The notes under the pieces: model-generated
Database searches by the model: none
What the model was told of the DNA's origin: nothing
Seen by the model: the letters and a program-made list of their open reading frames with translations, nothing else
Origin: Frankia nepalensis
GTDB lineage: Bacteria > Actinomycetota > Actinomycetes > Frankiales > Frankiaceae
Reading direction: 5' to 3'
DNA: 45,481 nt
Assembly: GCF_016786325.1 (NCBI RefSeq)
Contig: NZ_JADWYU010000086.1
Coordinates: 1-45,481 of the forward strand
Shown here: piece by piece, positions 1-8,449 of the stretch
Layout: every line of letters starts with the position of its first letter
Numbering within the stretch: position 1 is the first letter of the stretch
Made by a program: the position numbers and the translations under genes

Positions 1-322
1 CCTTTTTTTTTCCACCCAGCACCCGCCAAAGGCCATTTCTGCCTGGCTCGGCGACCGGGGCGGCCTGGCCGCGGCGGCCGCGGCGGGCCGGGCGCGCGTC
101 GGCGCCGTCATCAGGTGGGAACTCCGGCGTCCCGGCCCGCGACGGCCGCGGGGTTGTCGGCAACGACCGCGAACCACTCGACGGGCTCGAAGCCTGTCAT
201 GGGCGCGAAGTCTAGATCGACATCTGTACACCGCGCGACCGGCTCGTCAGCTATCCGACAACTCGCGCCAGACCGGTCGCCGGGTCCGGTAGTCGGGTCC
301 GGTAGTCGGGCGGTCGCGACGT
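1..322. other. Left edge, no recognisable gene
   Basis: I see no supportable gene here. A run of nine T lies at positions 3-11. A 13-bp direct repeat (GGGTCCGGTAGTC) occurs twice back to back at 282-307, just downstream of the stop codon of the minus-strand gene ending at 323. Short open frames exist on both strands but have no ribosome binding site or family resemblance. Confidence 0.5.
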
Positions 323-1012
323 TCAGGAACGCGGTTCTACATACGGATGGACGTAGAAGCCGTCGTAGAACGGGGTGAACCAGGCGTTGATCGGGGCGGC
401 GGCCGGGTGGGCCCCATAGTCGATCACAGGTGAGGGCTGGTCGTAGAGGCGCAGGTGGGCGTTGTTCTCGAACGCCGTCTCCTCGAAGTACTGGTAGCGG
501 GCGCGCGGATCGTCGTCGAGCCCGTAGTACTCCAGCAGGCCGGCCGCCTGCTCGACCAGCAGGTAGAGAGCCAGTTGCTCGGCCAGGCAGGCCATCGGGA
601 TCCAGTCGGGCTCGGCGAGCCGGCCCGTGACACTGACCGTCGCGACCAGGAGCTTCTTGGCGAAGTAGGCCGTGTAGTGATCGTCGTAGGCCGGGGGCAG
701 CCGGTCCAGCGCGCCGAGCGAGTACCCCTTGGCCGCCGCGTCGTAGGCGGTCGCCGCTCCGGTCGTCAGCAGCGTGGCGATGTCGTCGACCAGGTGGTCG
801 ACGAGTGACGTGCAGGCGGTCACGAGCGCGCCGGCGGCGACCAGCGCCCGGTCGCCCTCGCTGTCGGGCGCCGGGTCGCGCGCCAGTCCCGGCCCGGCAC
901 CGTCGAGGGTGAAGGTGTCGACGTCGAAGGCGCGCAGCCCGCGCGCCGCCCGCCGCATCCGCGCCGCCGCCTCGGCCCGCGCGGCCGCGTCCACCGCGAG
1001 CTGCTGTCCCAT
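323..1012 (-). CDS. Hypothetical protein, 229 aa
   Basis: I do not recognise this protein. The start at 1012 is chosen because GGAGGGAGGAG lies 6-8 bases before the ATG; a longer frame to 1081 has no such site. The product is soluble and acidic, with no signal peptide or membrane segment. The first 30 residues are Ala/Arg-rich and helical. The C-terminal third is rich in Tyr, Phe and Asp (many Y-D and F-Y pairs, for example PFYDGFYVHPYV near the end), which could line an aromatic or metal pocket. It follows the double acyl-CoA dehydrogenase gene on the same strand after about 126 bases, so it may belong to the same transcription unit. A role in acyl-CoA metabolism is suggested by neighbourhood only. 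Confidence 0.75.
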   Translation of the reverse strand: MGQQLAVDAAARAEAAARMRRAARGLRAFDVDTFTLDGAGPGLARDPAPDSEGDRALVAAGALVTACTSLVDHLVDDIATLLTTGAATAYDAAAKGYSLGALDRLPPAYDDHYTAYFAKKLLVATVSVTGRLAEPDWIPMACLAEQLALYLLVEQAAGLLEYYGLDDDPRARYQYFEETAFENNAHLRLYDQPSPVIDYGAHPAAAPINAWFTPFYDGFYVHPYVEPRS

Positions 1013-1138
1013 GGTGATCTCCTCCCTCCGTCCGGGCACCGCGCGCCCCGCGGCCCACAACCCGGGGCCAACCATAGCCATTGCGACGAAACGGCGGTCC
1101 GGGTACGGGCCGGCGGGGCGGCGTCGCGTCGGGAAGGG

Positions 1139-3358
1139 CTACTTCAACAGCGGGTCCCGGGGCAGGCCGAGGATGCGCTCGGCGATCTGGTTGCGGGTGA
1201 TCTCGGACGTGCCACCGGCGATCGTCATGCCCCGCCAGGCCAGCGCCGAGCGGGCCGCGAGCGCGCCAGGGCCCTCGAGGAACGCGACGTCGGGGCCGCC
1301 GAAGGCGAGGTTCAGCGCGGCCTGGGAGCCGACGTGCTCGGCCAGGGCCAGCTTGGTGACGTTGCCCTCCGGTCCCGGCTCGCCGCCGGCGACGGCGCGC
1401 ACCGCGCGGCGCAGGTTGAGCTGGGCAAGGGCGAGGCCCTCGGCGACGTGGTGGCCGACCCGCTCGGCGGCCGCGGGGAACGCCGCGCCCCGCGTCCGGT
1501 AGAGCTCGAGGACGTCGCCGGACGGGAAGGCGCCGGCGACGCCGCCGCCGATGCTGACCCGCTCGTTGCCCAGGGTCGCGCGGGCCACCTTCCAGCCCTG
1601 GTTCGGCTCGCCGAGGACGTCGGCGTCGGGCACGAAGACGTCGGTGAGGAAGACCTCGTTGAAGCCGCTGTCACCGGTCGTCTGCCGCAGCGGGCGGACG
1701 TCGACGCCCGGGTGCGACATGTCGATCACCATCATGGTGACGCCGGCGTGCTTGGGGGCGGCGGGGTCGGTGCGGACGGTCGCGAGGCCCCGCTGGCAGT
1801 ACTGCGCGAGGCTGGTCCAGACCTTCTGGCCGTTGACGACCCAGCCGCCGTCGACCTTCTCGGCCCTGGTGCGGATGCCGGCGGCGTCCGAGCCCGCGGC
1901 TGGCTCGGAGAACAGCTGGCACCACACCTCCTCCTTGGTCAGCGCCTTGCGCACGTACCGGTCGATCTGGTCGGCGGTGCCGTGCTGGACGAGGGTGAGG
2001 ATGTTCCAGCCGGTGATCCCGTAGCTCGGGGGCTTCACGCCGGCAGCGGCGAACTCCTGGTCGATGACGAGCTGCAGGCCGGCGGAGGCCTCGAGCCCCC
2101 ACGGCCTGGGCCAGTGCGGCTGGACGTAGCCGGTGTCGATCAGCCGCTCGAGCTGCTCCTTCTCGGGCAGGGCGGCCACTTCCTGGGCGAACGCGCGGAT
2201 GCCGGCGCGCTGGGCCTCGATCTCGGCCGGCAGGTCCAGCGTCGCGGCGCGGCCCACCCCGGCCGCGCCCAGCCGGGTCACCTCGGCGGCGGCCGCGTCC
2301 GGGCTCAGCACCGCGACCAGCGTCGTCGCGCGGCGCAGCAGCAGGTGGGCGTCGTGTTCCCAGGTGTAGCCGATGCCGCCGTGGACCTGGATGGAAAGCG
2401 AGGCGTTGTCGGCGAACGCCGGGAGGGCGAGCGCGGCGGCGGACGCGGCGGCCAGCGCGAACTCGTCACCGCTCGCCTGGGCGGCGCGGGCCGCGTCCCA
2501 GACGGCGGCCGTCGCGAGCTCGGCGGCGACGAACATGTTCGCGAGGTGGTGCTTGACGGCCTGGAAGGTCCCGATCGGCCGGCCGAACTGCTCGCGGACC
2601 TTCGCGTAGCCGGTGGCGGTCTCGACGGCCTCCAGCGCGCCGCCGACGGCCTCCGCCGCGAAGACCGTCCTGGTCACCGCCTGGGCGGCCAGCCGGGCTC
2701 CCGGCAGGACCTCCGCGGGCACGACGCCGTCGAACCACAGCCGCGCCGAGCGGCGGGCCGGGTCCAGCGCCCTGGGGACCTCCACCGTCAGCCCCGGCGC
2801 GCCCGCCGGCACCACGACGACGTCGTCGCCGACGACCAGCGCGAACAGCGAGGCGAGCGCGCCGCCGAGCACCACTCCCCCGTCGCCGGACAACGTCCCG
2901 CTCTCGGACAGGGTGAGCTCGCCGCCCAGGCCGACCGCGGCCGTCGTCTCGCCGGCGGCCAGCCCCGGCAGGAGACGGGCCCGCTGGTCCGCGTCGCCGG
3001 CGGCGGCCAGCACCGCGGCGGCGGCGACGGTGGGCACGAACGGCCCGGGCGCGGCGGCCCGGCCCAGCTCCTCGACGACCACCACCAGCTCCGGCAGGCC
3101 CGCCCCGCCGCCGCCGTGCTCCTCGGGCAGGTGCACGCCGAGCAGCCCCAGGTCGGCGAACGCCTTCCAGAAGGTCGGCAGCGGCTCCGCTGTCACCTGG
3201 GGGGCCTCCACGAGCGCGGAGGAACCATTGTCGCGCTCGCTCCGGCCCCGGTCGGACTCCAGCAGCGCGCGGTTCGCGGCCCGCGCCTCGTTCGAGGCCA
3301 GGAAGGCCCGCGTCGTGCGGGCGAGCTCCCGATGTTCCTCACTGATCGCGATCGCCAT
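1139..3358 (-). CDS. Tandem-domain acyl-CoA dehydrogenase (FadE-type)
   Basis: Predicted FAD-dependent acyl-CoA dehydrogenase, catalysing alpha,beta-dehydrogenation of an acyl-CoA in beta-oxidation or a related catabolic route. At 739 aa it is about twice the usual 380-400 aa because two dehydrogenase units are fused. Unit 1 (about 1-365) starts with ISEEHRELARTTRAFL and ends near HGGIGYTWEHDAHLLLRR. Unit 2 (about 375-739) has the FAD/substrate-loop motif CQLFSEPAAGSDAAG and the C-terminal AGGTSEITRNQIAERILGL. Unit 2 has Gly where medium-chain enzymes carry the catalytic Glu of the E-G-T motif, so its base must lie elsewhere. Double-length enzymes of this type are common in mycobacteria and relatives. 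The ATG at 3358 has GGAGG upstream. The gene follows the metallo-beta-lactamase-fold gene after 39 bases, and that gap carries a palindrome (3376-3394). The substrate cannot be told from sequence. Confidence 0.9.
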   Translation of the reverse strand: MAIAISEEHRELARTTRAFLASNEARAANRALLESDRGRSERDNGSSALVEAPQVTAEPLPTFWKAFADLGLLGVHLPEEHGGGGAGLPELVVVVEELGRAAAPGPFVPTVAAAAVLAAAGDADQRARLLPGLAAGETTAAVGLGGELTLSESGTLSGDGGVVLGGALASLFALVVGDDVVVVPAGAPGLTVEVPRALDPARRSARLWFDGVVPAEVLPGARLAAQAVTRTVFAAEAVGGALEAVETATGYAKVREQFGRPIGTFQAVKHHLANMFVAAELATAAVWDAARAAQASGDEFALAAASAAALALPAFADNASLSIQVHGGIGYTWEHDAHLLLRRATTLVAVLSPDAAAAEVTRLGAAGVGRAATLDLPAEIEAQRAGIRAFAQEVAALPEKEQLERLIDTGYVQPHWPRPWGLEASAGLQLVIDQEFAAAGVKPPSYGITGWNILTLVQHGTADQIDRYVRKALTKEEVWCQLFSEPAAGSDAAGIRTRAEKVDGGWVVNGQKVWTSLAQYCQRGLATVRTDPAAPKHAGVTMMVIDMSHPGVDVRPLRQTTGDSGFNEVFLTDVFVPDADVLGEPNQGWKVARATLGNERVSIGGGVAGAFPSGDVLELYRTRGAAFPAAAERVGHHVAEGLALAQLNLRRAVRAVAGGEPGPEGNVTKLALAEHVGSQAALNLAFGGPDVAFLEGPGALAARSALAWRGMTIAGGTSEITRNQIAERILGLPRDPLLK

Positions 3359-3375
3359 ACCGTGCCTCCTGGTCA

Positions 3376-3394
3376 GTTAGAATTTTGTTCTAAC
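3376..3394. promoter_or_regulatory. 19-bp inverted repeat, probable operator
   Basis: GTTAGAA-N5-TTCTAAC is a perfect 7-bp inverted repeat in the 39-bp gap between the metallo-hydrolase stop and the acyl-CoA dehydrogenase start. The sequence is AT-rich against a very GC-rich background. The size and symmetry fit a TetR-family operator, a class that often controls acyl-CoA genes in actinobacteria. It resembles the TAGAAC...GTTCTA sites of the mycobacterial cholesterol regulator KstR, but the half-site spacing differs by one base, so I do not assign it to KstR. Confidence 0.55.
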
Positions 3395-3397
3395 CGA

Positions 3398-4423
3398 TTA
3401 GTCGACCAGAAGCTCCCAGGTCGGCGGATCGCCGGCCACCTCGCGCAGCACACCGCGGCGGGCCAGCGCCCGCAGGTGGGCCATGCCCTCGGCGAGCGCG
3501 GCCCGCTTCATGAAGCCCTCGACCTCGTGCCAGGGCCGCGACCAGGTCATCCGCTGGCAGATGTCCCAGGCCGTCGTGGCGCCGTCCCGGATCGCGCCGA
3601 TCACCTCGGCGAAGCGCTGGTCGTGGTGGGCGCGCAGCTCCGCGAGCCGGCGGGACAGGTCCGGGATGCGGAACTCGTGCGCGGGCAGCACCTCGTCGGC
3701 CGGGTAGGCCTCGACCTTGTCCAGCGACGCCAGGAAGTCGCCCAGCGGGTCGGCGCCCTCGGCCGGGGAGAACGGGATGTTGGGGGTGATGCGCGGGAGC
3801 ACGTGGTCGCCGGCGAGCAGCAGCTGGTTCGTGGGCTCCCAGAAGCACAGGTGGCCGGGCGAGTGGCCGGGCGTCCAGATGGCGCGCAGGTCCCAGCCGG
3901 GGACGTCGGGGCGCTCCCCGTCCTCGAGCAGGACGTCGGGCAGCGAGGGCGCCTGGATCGGGCCCATCGGCGGCAGGGCCCGGTTCATCGCCTCGATCTC
4001 GGCGGCCGGCATGCCGGCGCGGATCAGCAGCTTGTTCATGCCGTCGCGCAGGTCCGCCGGTTCCCGGGAGAAGAATTTGATCATCTCGGCGTCGGCGGGG
4101 TGCAGCGCGACCCAGGCCCCGGACTCGGCACGGATCCGTTCCGCGAGGCCGTAGTGGTCATGGTGCATGTGGGTCGCCAGCACGCCGCGGACGTCGCTGA
4201 CCCGGTAGCCGGCGATCGCGAGACCGGCCGCGAGCGCGTCGTACGCCTCGGCCGTGTCCCAGCCCGCGTCGACGATGTAGCCACCGGCGTCGGTCTCGAA
4301 AAGGTAGACGAACACATGTCGCAGGCCGGCCGACGGCAGCGGGACCGGGATGCTCCACAGTCCCGGCCGAAGCCGCTCGACAGGCGGCAGATCCACGCTC
4401 GGCGGCTGCATCAGCGAGGTCAT
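3398..4423 (-). CDS. Metallo-beta-lactamase-fold hydrolase
   Basis: Predicted Zn-dependent hydrolase of the metallo-beta-lactamase superfamily, 341 aa. The metal-binding motif HxHxDH is present as THMHHDHYGL (about 85-94). Further ligands are the His in TPGHSPGHLCFW (about 190-201), the Asp in LLAGDHVLP and the His in VLPAHEFRI. A C-terminal helical and winged-helix-like region (about 255-341) follows, as in the MBL hydrolases that have a C-terminal BLACT-like domain. The ATG at 4423 has GGAGG about 9 bases upstream. It is the first gene of the minus-strand group that continues into the double acyl-CoA dehydrogenase, so a thioester or lactone substrate in fatty-acid or sterol catabolism is plausible. 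The reaction cannot be fixed from sequence. Confidence 0.88.
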   Translation of the reverse strand: MTSLMQPPSVDLPPVERLRPGLWSIPVPLPSAGLRHVFVYLFETDAGGYIVDAGWDTAEAYDALAAGLAIAGYRVSDVRGVLATHMHHDHYGLAERIRAESGAWVALHPADAEMIKFFSREPADLRDGMNKLLIRAGMPAAEIEAMNRALPPMGPIQAPSLPDVLLEDGERPDVPGWDLRAIWTPGHSPGHLCFWEPTNQLLLAGDHVLPRITPNIPFSPAEGADPLGDFLASLDKVEAYPADEVLPAHEFRIPDLSRRLAELRAHHDQRFAEVIGAIRDGATTAWDICQRMTWSRPWHEVEGFMKRAALAEGMAHLRALARRGVLREVAGDPPTWELLVD

Positions 4424-4501
4424 CGGGGTCCCCTCCGCGAGTTCGCGGTCCGGCCCGGCCGCCGGGCTCCGGCTCCGCTAGGCCGCCCGGACCCGAGACG
4501 A

Positions 4502-4547
4502 GCCCGCTCCGGCGGGCCCTCCGCCGGCCGATCCTGATATTGAATAT
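4502..4547. promoter_or_regulatory. Hairpin and palindrome in divergent intergenic region
   Basis: Between the divergent metallo-hydrolase and thioesterase genes lie a GCCCGC-tccg-GCGGGC hairpin (4502-4517) and an AT-rich perfect palindrome ATATT-G-AATAT (4537-4547). The palindrome is in the place expected for a shared operator or promoter. The assignment is positional only. Confidence 0.35.
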
Positions 4548-4707
4548 GGTCACCGTACTCGTGCGTAAAGCCCGGGTGCCAGAGAACCGGAATTCAACCC
4601 TCCGCAACGGCACCTCCGGCGGGAACTGGTTGCGGGCCCACTAGCGGGGCCTGTACGACGGAATGAGGTTCCGTCAGCGCCCGAGACCAGGCGCTCAAGG
4701 AGGTGGC

Positions 4708-4782
4708 ATGTCCGACGAGATGCCGGTCGATCGCCCGGTCACCCACGCCGAGGAGCGCCCGCTCGGCCGTGGCGCCGCATGA
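4708..4782 (+). CDS. 24-aa leader peptide coupled to thioesterase
   Basis: A 25-codon reading frame (24 aa, starting MSDEMPVDRPVTHAEE) has a textbook AAGGAGG ribosome binding site 5 bases before its ATG. Its TGA (4780-4782) overlaps the ATG (4779) of the thioesterase gene as ATGA. The thioesterase start has no good ribosome binding site of its own, so its translation probably depends on ribosomes finishing this leader. The peptide is charged and has no recognised domain. An alternative is a frameshift or sequencing error that split the first codons from the thioesterase. Confidence 0.6.
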   Translation: MSDEMPVDRPVTHAEERPLGRGAA

Positions 4783-5699
4783 CGGCCGCCGGTCCCACTC
4801 CCCCGGCCGCCGTGCCCGCGGAAACGGCGAGGCCCACCGACCCCGCCTCGATCCCGGAACAGGGCACTCAGGCACGCGAGCGCAAGGCGTACTTCCGACG
4901 GCTCGATGACGGGCGCTACGCACCCAACGACATCGCGGGTGGGGTCTGGGCCGCGAAGACCGTGAGCGGCCGGATCCTCGGCGGACTGGTCACCCATGTC
5001 CTGGAACAGGAGCAGTCGGCGCCGGGCTACCGGCTCGCGCGGCTGACCGTCGACATGTTCCGGGCGATCCCGATGGCGCCGCTGACCGTGACGACCGCCC
5101 TGGTCCGCGCTGGCGGGCGGATCCGGGTCGCCGACGCCCACCTGTCCCACGACGGGACGCTCATCGGCCGGGCGACGGCGGTGTTCCTGCGGCCGTCGAC
5201 CAACGCGCCCGGCGAGATCTGGCGGCCCGACCGCGGCGAGTGGACCGCTCCCGAGCCGGGCGACCCGCGCCTCGCGGCAGGCACGGTCAACCCGCGCATC
5301 GAGGGCCTGCCCATGCTCGCGGGCGAGCGCCCCGACGGCCCGCTCGGACCGACCCGGGGCGTTCAGCGCGGCGGCATGTGGGTGCGCGAGTTGCACCCCG
5401 TCGTCGAGGGGATGCCGATGACCCCGCTCACGCGGGTGGGGCTGGTCGCCGACATGACGAGCGCGACCACCCACCGCGGCACCGGCGGCATCCAGTACAT
5501 CAACACGGACTGGTCGCTGAACCTGGTCCGCGAGCCGGTCGGCGAGTTCCTCGGCGTGCTCGCGCGCGACCAGCACGCCGTCGACGGGGTCTCCTTCGGC
5601 CAGGCGACCATCCACGACGCCGCCGGCCTGCTCGGCACCTGCACGGTCACCGCGCTGGCCAACCCCGGCAGGGCCGACCCGACCCGCTTCCCCCGCTGA
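4779..5699 (+). CDS. Acyl-CoA thioesterase-like double-hotdog protein
   Basis: Predicted thioesterase of the TesB/hotdog superfamily, 306 aa, which would hydrolyse an acyl-CoA to free acid plus CoA. The first hotdog-like unit (about 45-150) contains GGLVTHVLEQ, YRLARLTVDMFRAIPMAPLTVTTALVRAGGRIRVA split over strands, and a following helix. The second (about 190-300) contains GLVADMTSATTHRGTG and INTDWSLNLVREPVGEFLGV. The first 40 residues are Pro/Ala-rich and probably disordered. The ATG at 4779 overlaps the stop of a 24-aa leader frame. The gene is divergent from the metallo-hydrolase/acyl-CoA dehydrogenase group, which fits lipid metabolism. The substrate is unknown. Confidence 0.85.
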   Translation: MTAAGPTPPAAVPAETARPTDPASIPEQGTQARERKAYFRRLDDGRYAPNDIAGGVWAAKTVSGRILGGLVTHVLEQEQSAPGYRLARLTVDMFRAIPMAPLTVTTALVRAGGRIRVADAHLSHDGTLIGRATAVFLRPSTNAPGEIWRPDRGEWTAPEPGDPRLAAGTVNPRIEGLPMLAGERPDGPLGPTRGVQRGGMWVRELHPVVEGMPMTPLTRVGLVADMTSATTHRGTGGIQYINTDWSLNLVREPVGEFLGVLARDQHAVDGVSFGQATIHDAAGLLGTCTVTALANPGRADPTRFPR

Positions 5700-5756
5700 C
5701 CGCGGCCTCCCCCGCCGAGCCGCCGGCCGCCGCCCCCGGCAGGCTGGCCGGCGTGG

Positions 5757-6764
5757 CTACGCGCCGGCCGCCGCCGCGGCGCCGGCGTGGACGCGGCCCG
5801 TCGCGGCGGCGACCGACCGGCTGACGATGTCGATGCCCGCCAGGCCGGGAAGGCGGCCGAGGACGCGGTCCAGGTCCGCGGCCGCCGCGCGGCCCGCCGC
5901 GTCGCCGAACAGGTAGGCGATCGTGTGGTCGGTCTCGGCGCGCGGGCGCACGCCACTGCCGACCGGCGACCACACGTGGTCCAGCGCCCAGCGGGTGATC
6001 GCGCGGGCGGCCGGGCTGCGCCCGAGGCGCAGCCGGGCCTGCGCGCGGTAGAAGGCGAAATGACGCCGCTCGTCCTTGGTGATCTCGGTGAGCAGCGCCC
6101 GGAGCACCGGGTGGCCGGTCTTCGCCGCCAGCCGGCGGTAGGCGGTCAGCGTGGACAGCTCGTTCACCGCGCCCCACGTCATGTGCAGCGCGACGAAGTC
6201 CCTCATCGCCGCGCTCGCCAGCGCCATGCCGAGGTGGGTCCCGAGGTCCCTGGCGGTGACCCGCCGCCGGATCATCCGGTTGCGGGCGATCCGCGACGGA
6301 AAGGGCGAGTCGCCCTGGACGAGCCCGCGGTCCGGCTCCGAGCGGTAACCCGCCTCCCCGAGGAAGCGGCTGAGCGCCTCGCCATGCCAGAGCTCCTCGT
6401 ACGCCCAGCAGGACAGGAACGCGGTCACGTCGGGCTCGAGCGCCGCGCGGGTGGCGAGCAGGTCCCGCAGATAGATGATCGTGTGGCTCTCGATGTCCAT
6501 CATGTAGGTGAGCGTCCGGGCCTCGTCCGGGGTCAGCTCGTGCGCGCGCACCTCGTCCCACGCCACGGCCGACAGGTCGAGCCTGCGCGACACCCGCAGG
6601 AACCGGTCGAGATCGAAAATGTCATCGCCGCCGTCGCCGTCCTTGCCCCGAAAGGGGGCGGCGCCCGGCCGGGGGTGAGCGCCGGACCCGGCCCGGACGC
6701 CCGGCCCGCCGGGCTCGAGGCCGCCGCCGCCGCCATCGCCATTGCCGCTGCTGGTCATCGCCAT
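5757..6764 (-). CDS. Acyl-ACP desaturase-like diiron protein
   Basis: Ferritin-like non-haem diiron protein, 335 aa from the chosen ATG, resembling soluble acyl-ACP desaturases that insert a double bond into acyl chains. The iron ligands are visible in the canonical order: E92 in DIESHTIIYLRDLL, E124 and H127 in EELWH, E202 in NELSTL, and E232 and H235 in DERRH. The first 45 residues are Gly/Pro-rich and low-complexity. A GTG at 6839 would add 25 residues, but neither start has a strong ribosome binding site, so the N-terminus is uncertain. It converges on the thioesterase gene with a 57-base gap. Actinobacterial relatives include the DesA family, but the second helix pair is divergent enough that the substrate is not certain. 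Confidence 0.82.
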   Translation of the reverse strand: MAMTSSGNGDGGGGGLEPGGPGVRAGSGAHPRPGAAPFRGKDGDGGDDIFDLDRFLRVSRRLDLSAVAWDEVRAHELTPDEARTLTYMMDIESHTIIYLRDLLATRAALEPDVTAFLSCWAYEELWHGEALSRFLGEAGYRSEPDRGLVQGDSPFPSRIARNRMIRRRVTARDLGTHLGMALASAAMRDFVALHMTWGAVNELSTLTAYRRLAAKTGHPVLRALLTEITKDERRHFAFYRAQARLRLGRSPAARAITRWALDHVWSPVGSGVRPRAETDHTIAYLFGDAAGRAAAADLDRVLGRLPGLAGIDIVSRSVAAATGRVHAGAAAAAGA

Positions 6765-6968
6765 CGGTTCTGTCCGCCTGTTCGAACGTCGCCTACGCGG
6801 TCCCGGCAGCCGAGATGGCCCGCGGGAGTTCCGCGCCACTGGTGAACTCGCCCAACATTCGGCACCCGTCCGCCCCCGGATTGCGCCGTCGCGCGTCGCT
6901 CAACCGACATCCGGAGCCGTCCACGTCCGGTCGGCGCCCATGGCGCGCGTGCCGGCTCGGCCCCTGGG

Positions 6969-8402
6969 TCAGGCGACCATCACGCGGCGGCCCGGATGGG
7001 AGCTGGGCGGGGTGGAATCGGCCAGGCTCTTCCAGGCGTCCGCCAGGCGGGCCACGGCGAGTTCGAGCTCTTCGGGCGGCCGCGTCCAGGGAATGCGGAC
7101 GAATCGGTTCAGTCCGCCACCCACCGAGAAGACCGGGCCCGGCGCGACGACGACCCCACGCTCCTCGGCGAGTTTCGCCAGCGCCGTGCCGGCCGGGCGG
7201 GGAAGCTCGCACCACAGCGCGAGCCCGCCGGCGGGCCGGACGAACCGCCAGTCGGGCAGCGCCGCCGCGACCGCCGCGCAGAGCGCGTCGCGCTGAGTCC
7301 GCAGCCGCGGCAGGTGCGCCGCCGCCACCGGGCCGGCGGCGATCAAGCGGGCCACGACGAGCTGCTCAAGGACCGGAACTCCCAGGTCCAGGGCGACCCG
7401 CGCCCGGGTGAGCCGCTCCAGGCACGCGTGCGGCGCCCGGATCCACCCGACCCGCAGCCCGCCCCAGAACGCCTTGCTCGCGCTTCCGATCGTCAGGGCG
7501 CCCGGCGCGAACGCGGCGAACGGCGGTGGCATCTCCTGCCCGTCGAGCGCGAGCGCCTGATGCGCCTCGTCAACCACCGGGACCGTGCCGGCGTGACCGA
7601 GATCCGCGGCCAGCGTCCGGCGCTGGGCAGCGGTCATCACACAGCCGGTCGGGTTCTGGAAGTCCGGCACCAGGAACATCAGGCTCGGGCTGGTCTGGCG
7701 CACGACCGCGCGGATCGCGTCGAGGTCCCAGCCATCCGGGTCGACCGGGGCCTCGACGAGCCGCGCGCCGCCGTCGCGCAGCGCCTGGGCCGCGTTGGGG
7801 TAGACAGGCGACTCGACGAGGACCCGGTCGCGGCGGGCGGCGAACGCCCGGGTGATGAGGGCGGCCGCGGACAGCGCCCCGGGGGTCACGACGATCTGCT
7901 CCGGGTCGGTGGGCAGGCCCCGCCGGTCGTAGGAGCGGGCGATCGCGGCCTGCAGGTCGGGCAGGCCCGCCGGGAAGTAGCCGTGGCCACAGAGGTACGC
8001 CGGCAGGTCGGCCACCGCGTCGGCGTAGGCGGGGGCGATCTCGGGCGGGGCGGACGTCGCGGCGCAGTTCAGGTCGATCATCTCGCGCTCGCCGGCCCAC
8101 GGCACCAGCACCCGGTCGTGCACGCGGGACCGCCCGCCGGGCACCGCCGCGTAGGTTCCCGCCCCCTGCCGGGCCGTTGCGTAACCGGCGTCGCGCAGCG
8201 CGGTGTAGGCCCGGGCCACGGTGGTGCGGGAGACCTGGAGCGCGGCGGTGAGGTCCCGCTCGCTGGGCAGGCGGGCGCCGAGCGGGATCCGGCCGTCCCC
8301 GATGAGCAGCACCAACGCGTCGGCGAGGCCCGCGTACGCGGGCGCCCGGTCGAAGCCGGCCACGAGCGCGGCCACCCGTCCCGCCGAGATGGACTGGTCC
8401 AT
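6969..8402 (-). CDS. MocR-type PLP-dependent transcriptional regulator
   Basis: MocR/PdxR-subfamily GntR regulator, 477 aa. An N-terminal winged helix (about 20-80, with LGARLPSERDLTAALQVSRT) is fused to a fold-type I aminotransferase domain (about 110-460). PLP-site landmarks include VTPGALSAAALITRAF, NPTG in FLVPDFQNPTGCV, the Asp-Glu pair in VPVVDEAH, and the Schiff-base Lys in IGSASKAFWGGLRVGW. MocR proteins generally sense PLP or an amine and act as activators or repressors. The ATG at 8402 is preferred; a GTG at 8411 would add three residues. It is divergent from a YczE-type membrane gene, a known partnership (ycxD-yczE in Bacillus), and an inverted repeat lies between them (8417-8449). 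This gene probably controls its neighbour. Confidence 0.92.
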   Translation of the reverse strand: MDQSISAGRVAALVAGFDRAPAYAGLADALVLLIGDGRIPLGARLPSERDLTAALQVSRTTVARAYTALRDAGYATARQGAGTYAAVPGGRSRVHDRVLVPWAGEREMIDLNCAATSAPPEIAPAYADAVADLPAYLCGHGYFPAGLPDLQAAIARSYDRRGLPTDPEQIVVTPGALSAAALITRAFAARRDRVLVESPVYPNAAQALRDGGARLVEAPVDPDGWDLDAIRAVVRQTSPSLMFLVPDFQNPTGCVMTAAQRRTLAADLGHAGTVPVVDEAHQALALDGQEMPPPFAAFAPGALTIGSASKAFWGGLRVGWIRAPHACLERLTRARVALDLGVPVLEQLVVARLIAAGPVAAAHLPRLRTQRDALCAAVAAALPDWRFVRPAGGLALWCELPRPAGTALAKLAEERGVVVAPGPVFSVGGGLNRFVRIPWTRPPEELELAVARLADAWKSLADSTPPSSHPGRRVMVA

Positions 8403-8416
8403 GCAGGCCACTTTCT

Positions 8417-8449
8417 CACGATTGGACCTTTAGAAGAAGGCCAATCGTG
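8417..8449. promoter_or_regulatory. Inverted repeat between MocR and YczE genes
   Basis: Perfect 9-bp arms CACGATTGG (8417-8425) and CCAATCGTG (8441-8449) are separated by 15 bases. The symmetry extends inward as CCTT/AAGG with one bulged base. The right arm contains the predicted GTG start of the YczE gene, and the left arm lies 15 bases from the MocR start. This is the expected binding site of the MocR regulator and would control both genes. Confidence 0.65.

Noticed and set aside
3376-3394. KstR (cholesterol regulator) binding site
   Set aside because: The half-sites look similar, but the spacer is one base longer than the known pattern and no other sterol genes are present.
1334-4537. 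Very long open frame (over 1000 codons) opposite the acyl-CoA dehydrogenase and metallo-hydrolase
   Set aside because: It mirrors two convincing minus-strand genes and its translation is rich in Arg, Gly and His without any domain; high-GC DNA keeps antisense frames open.
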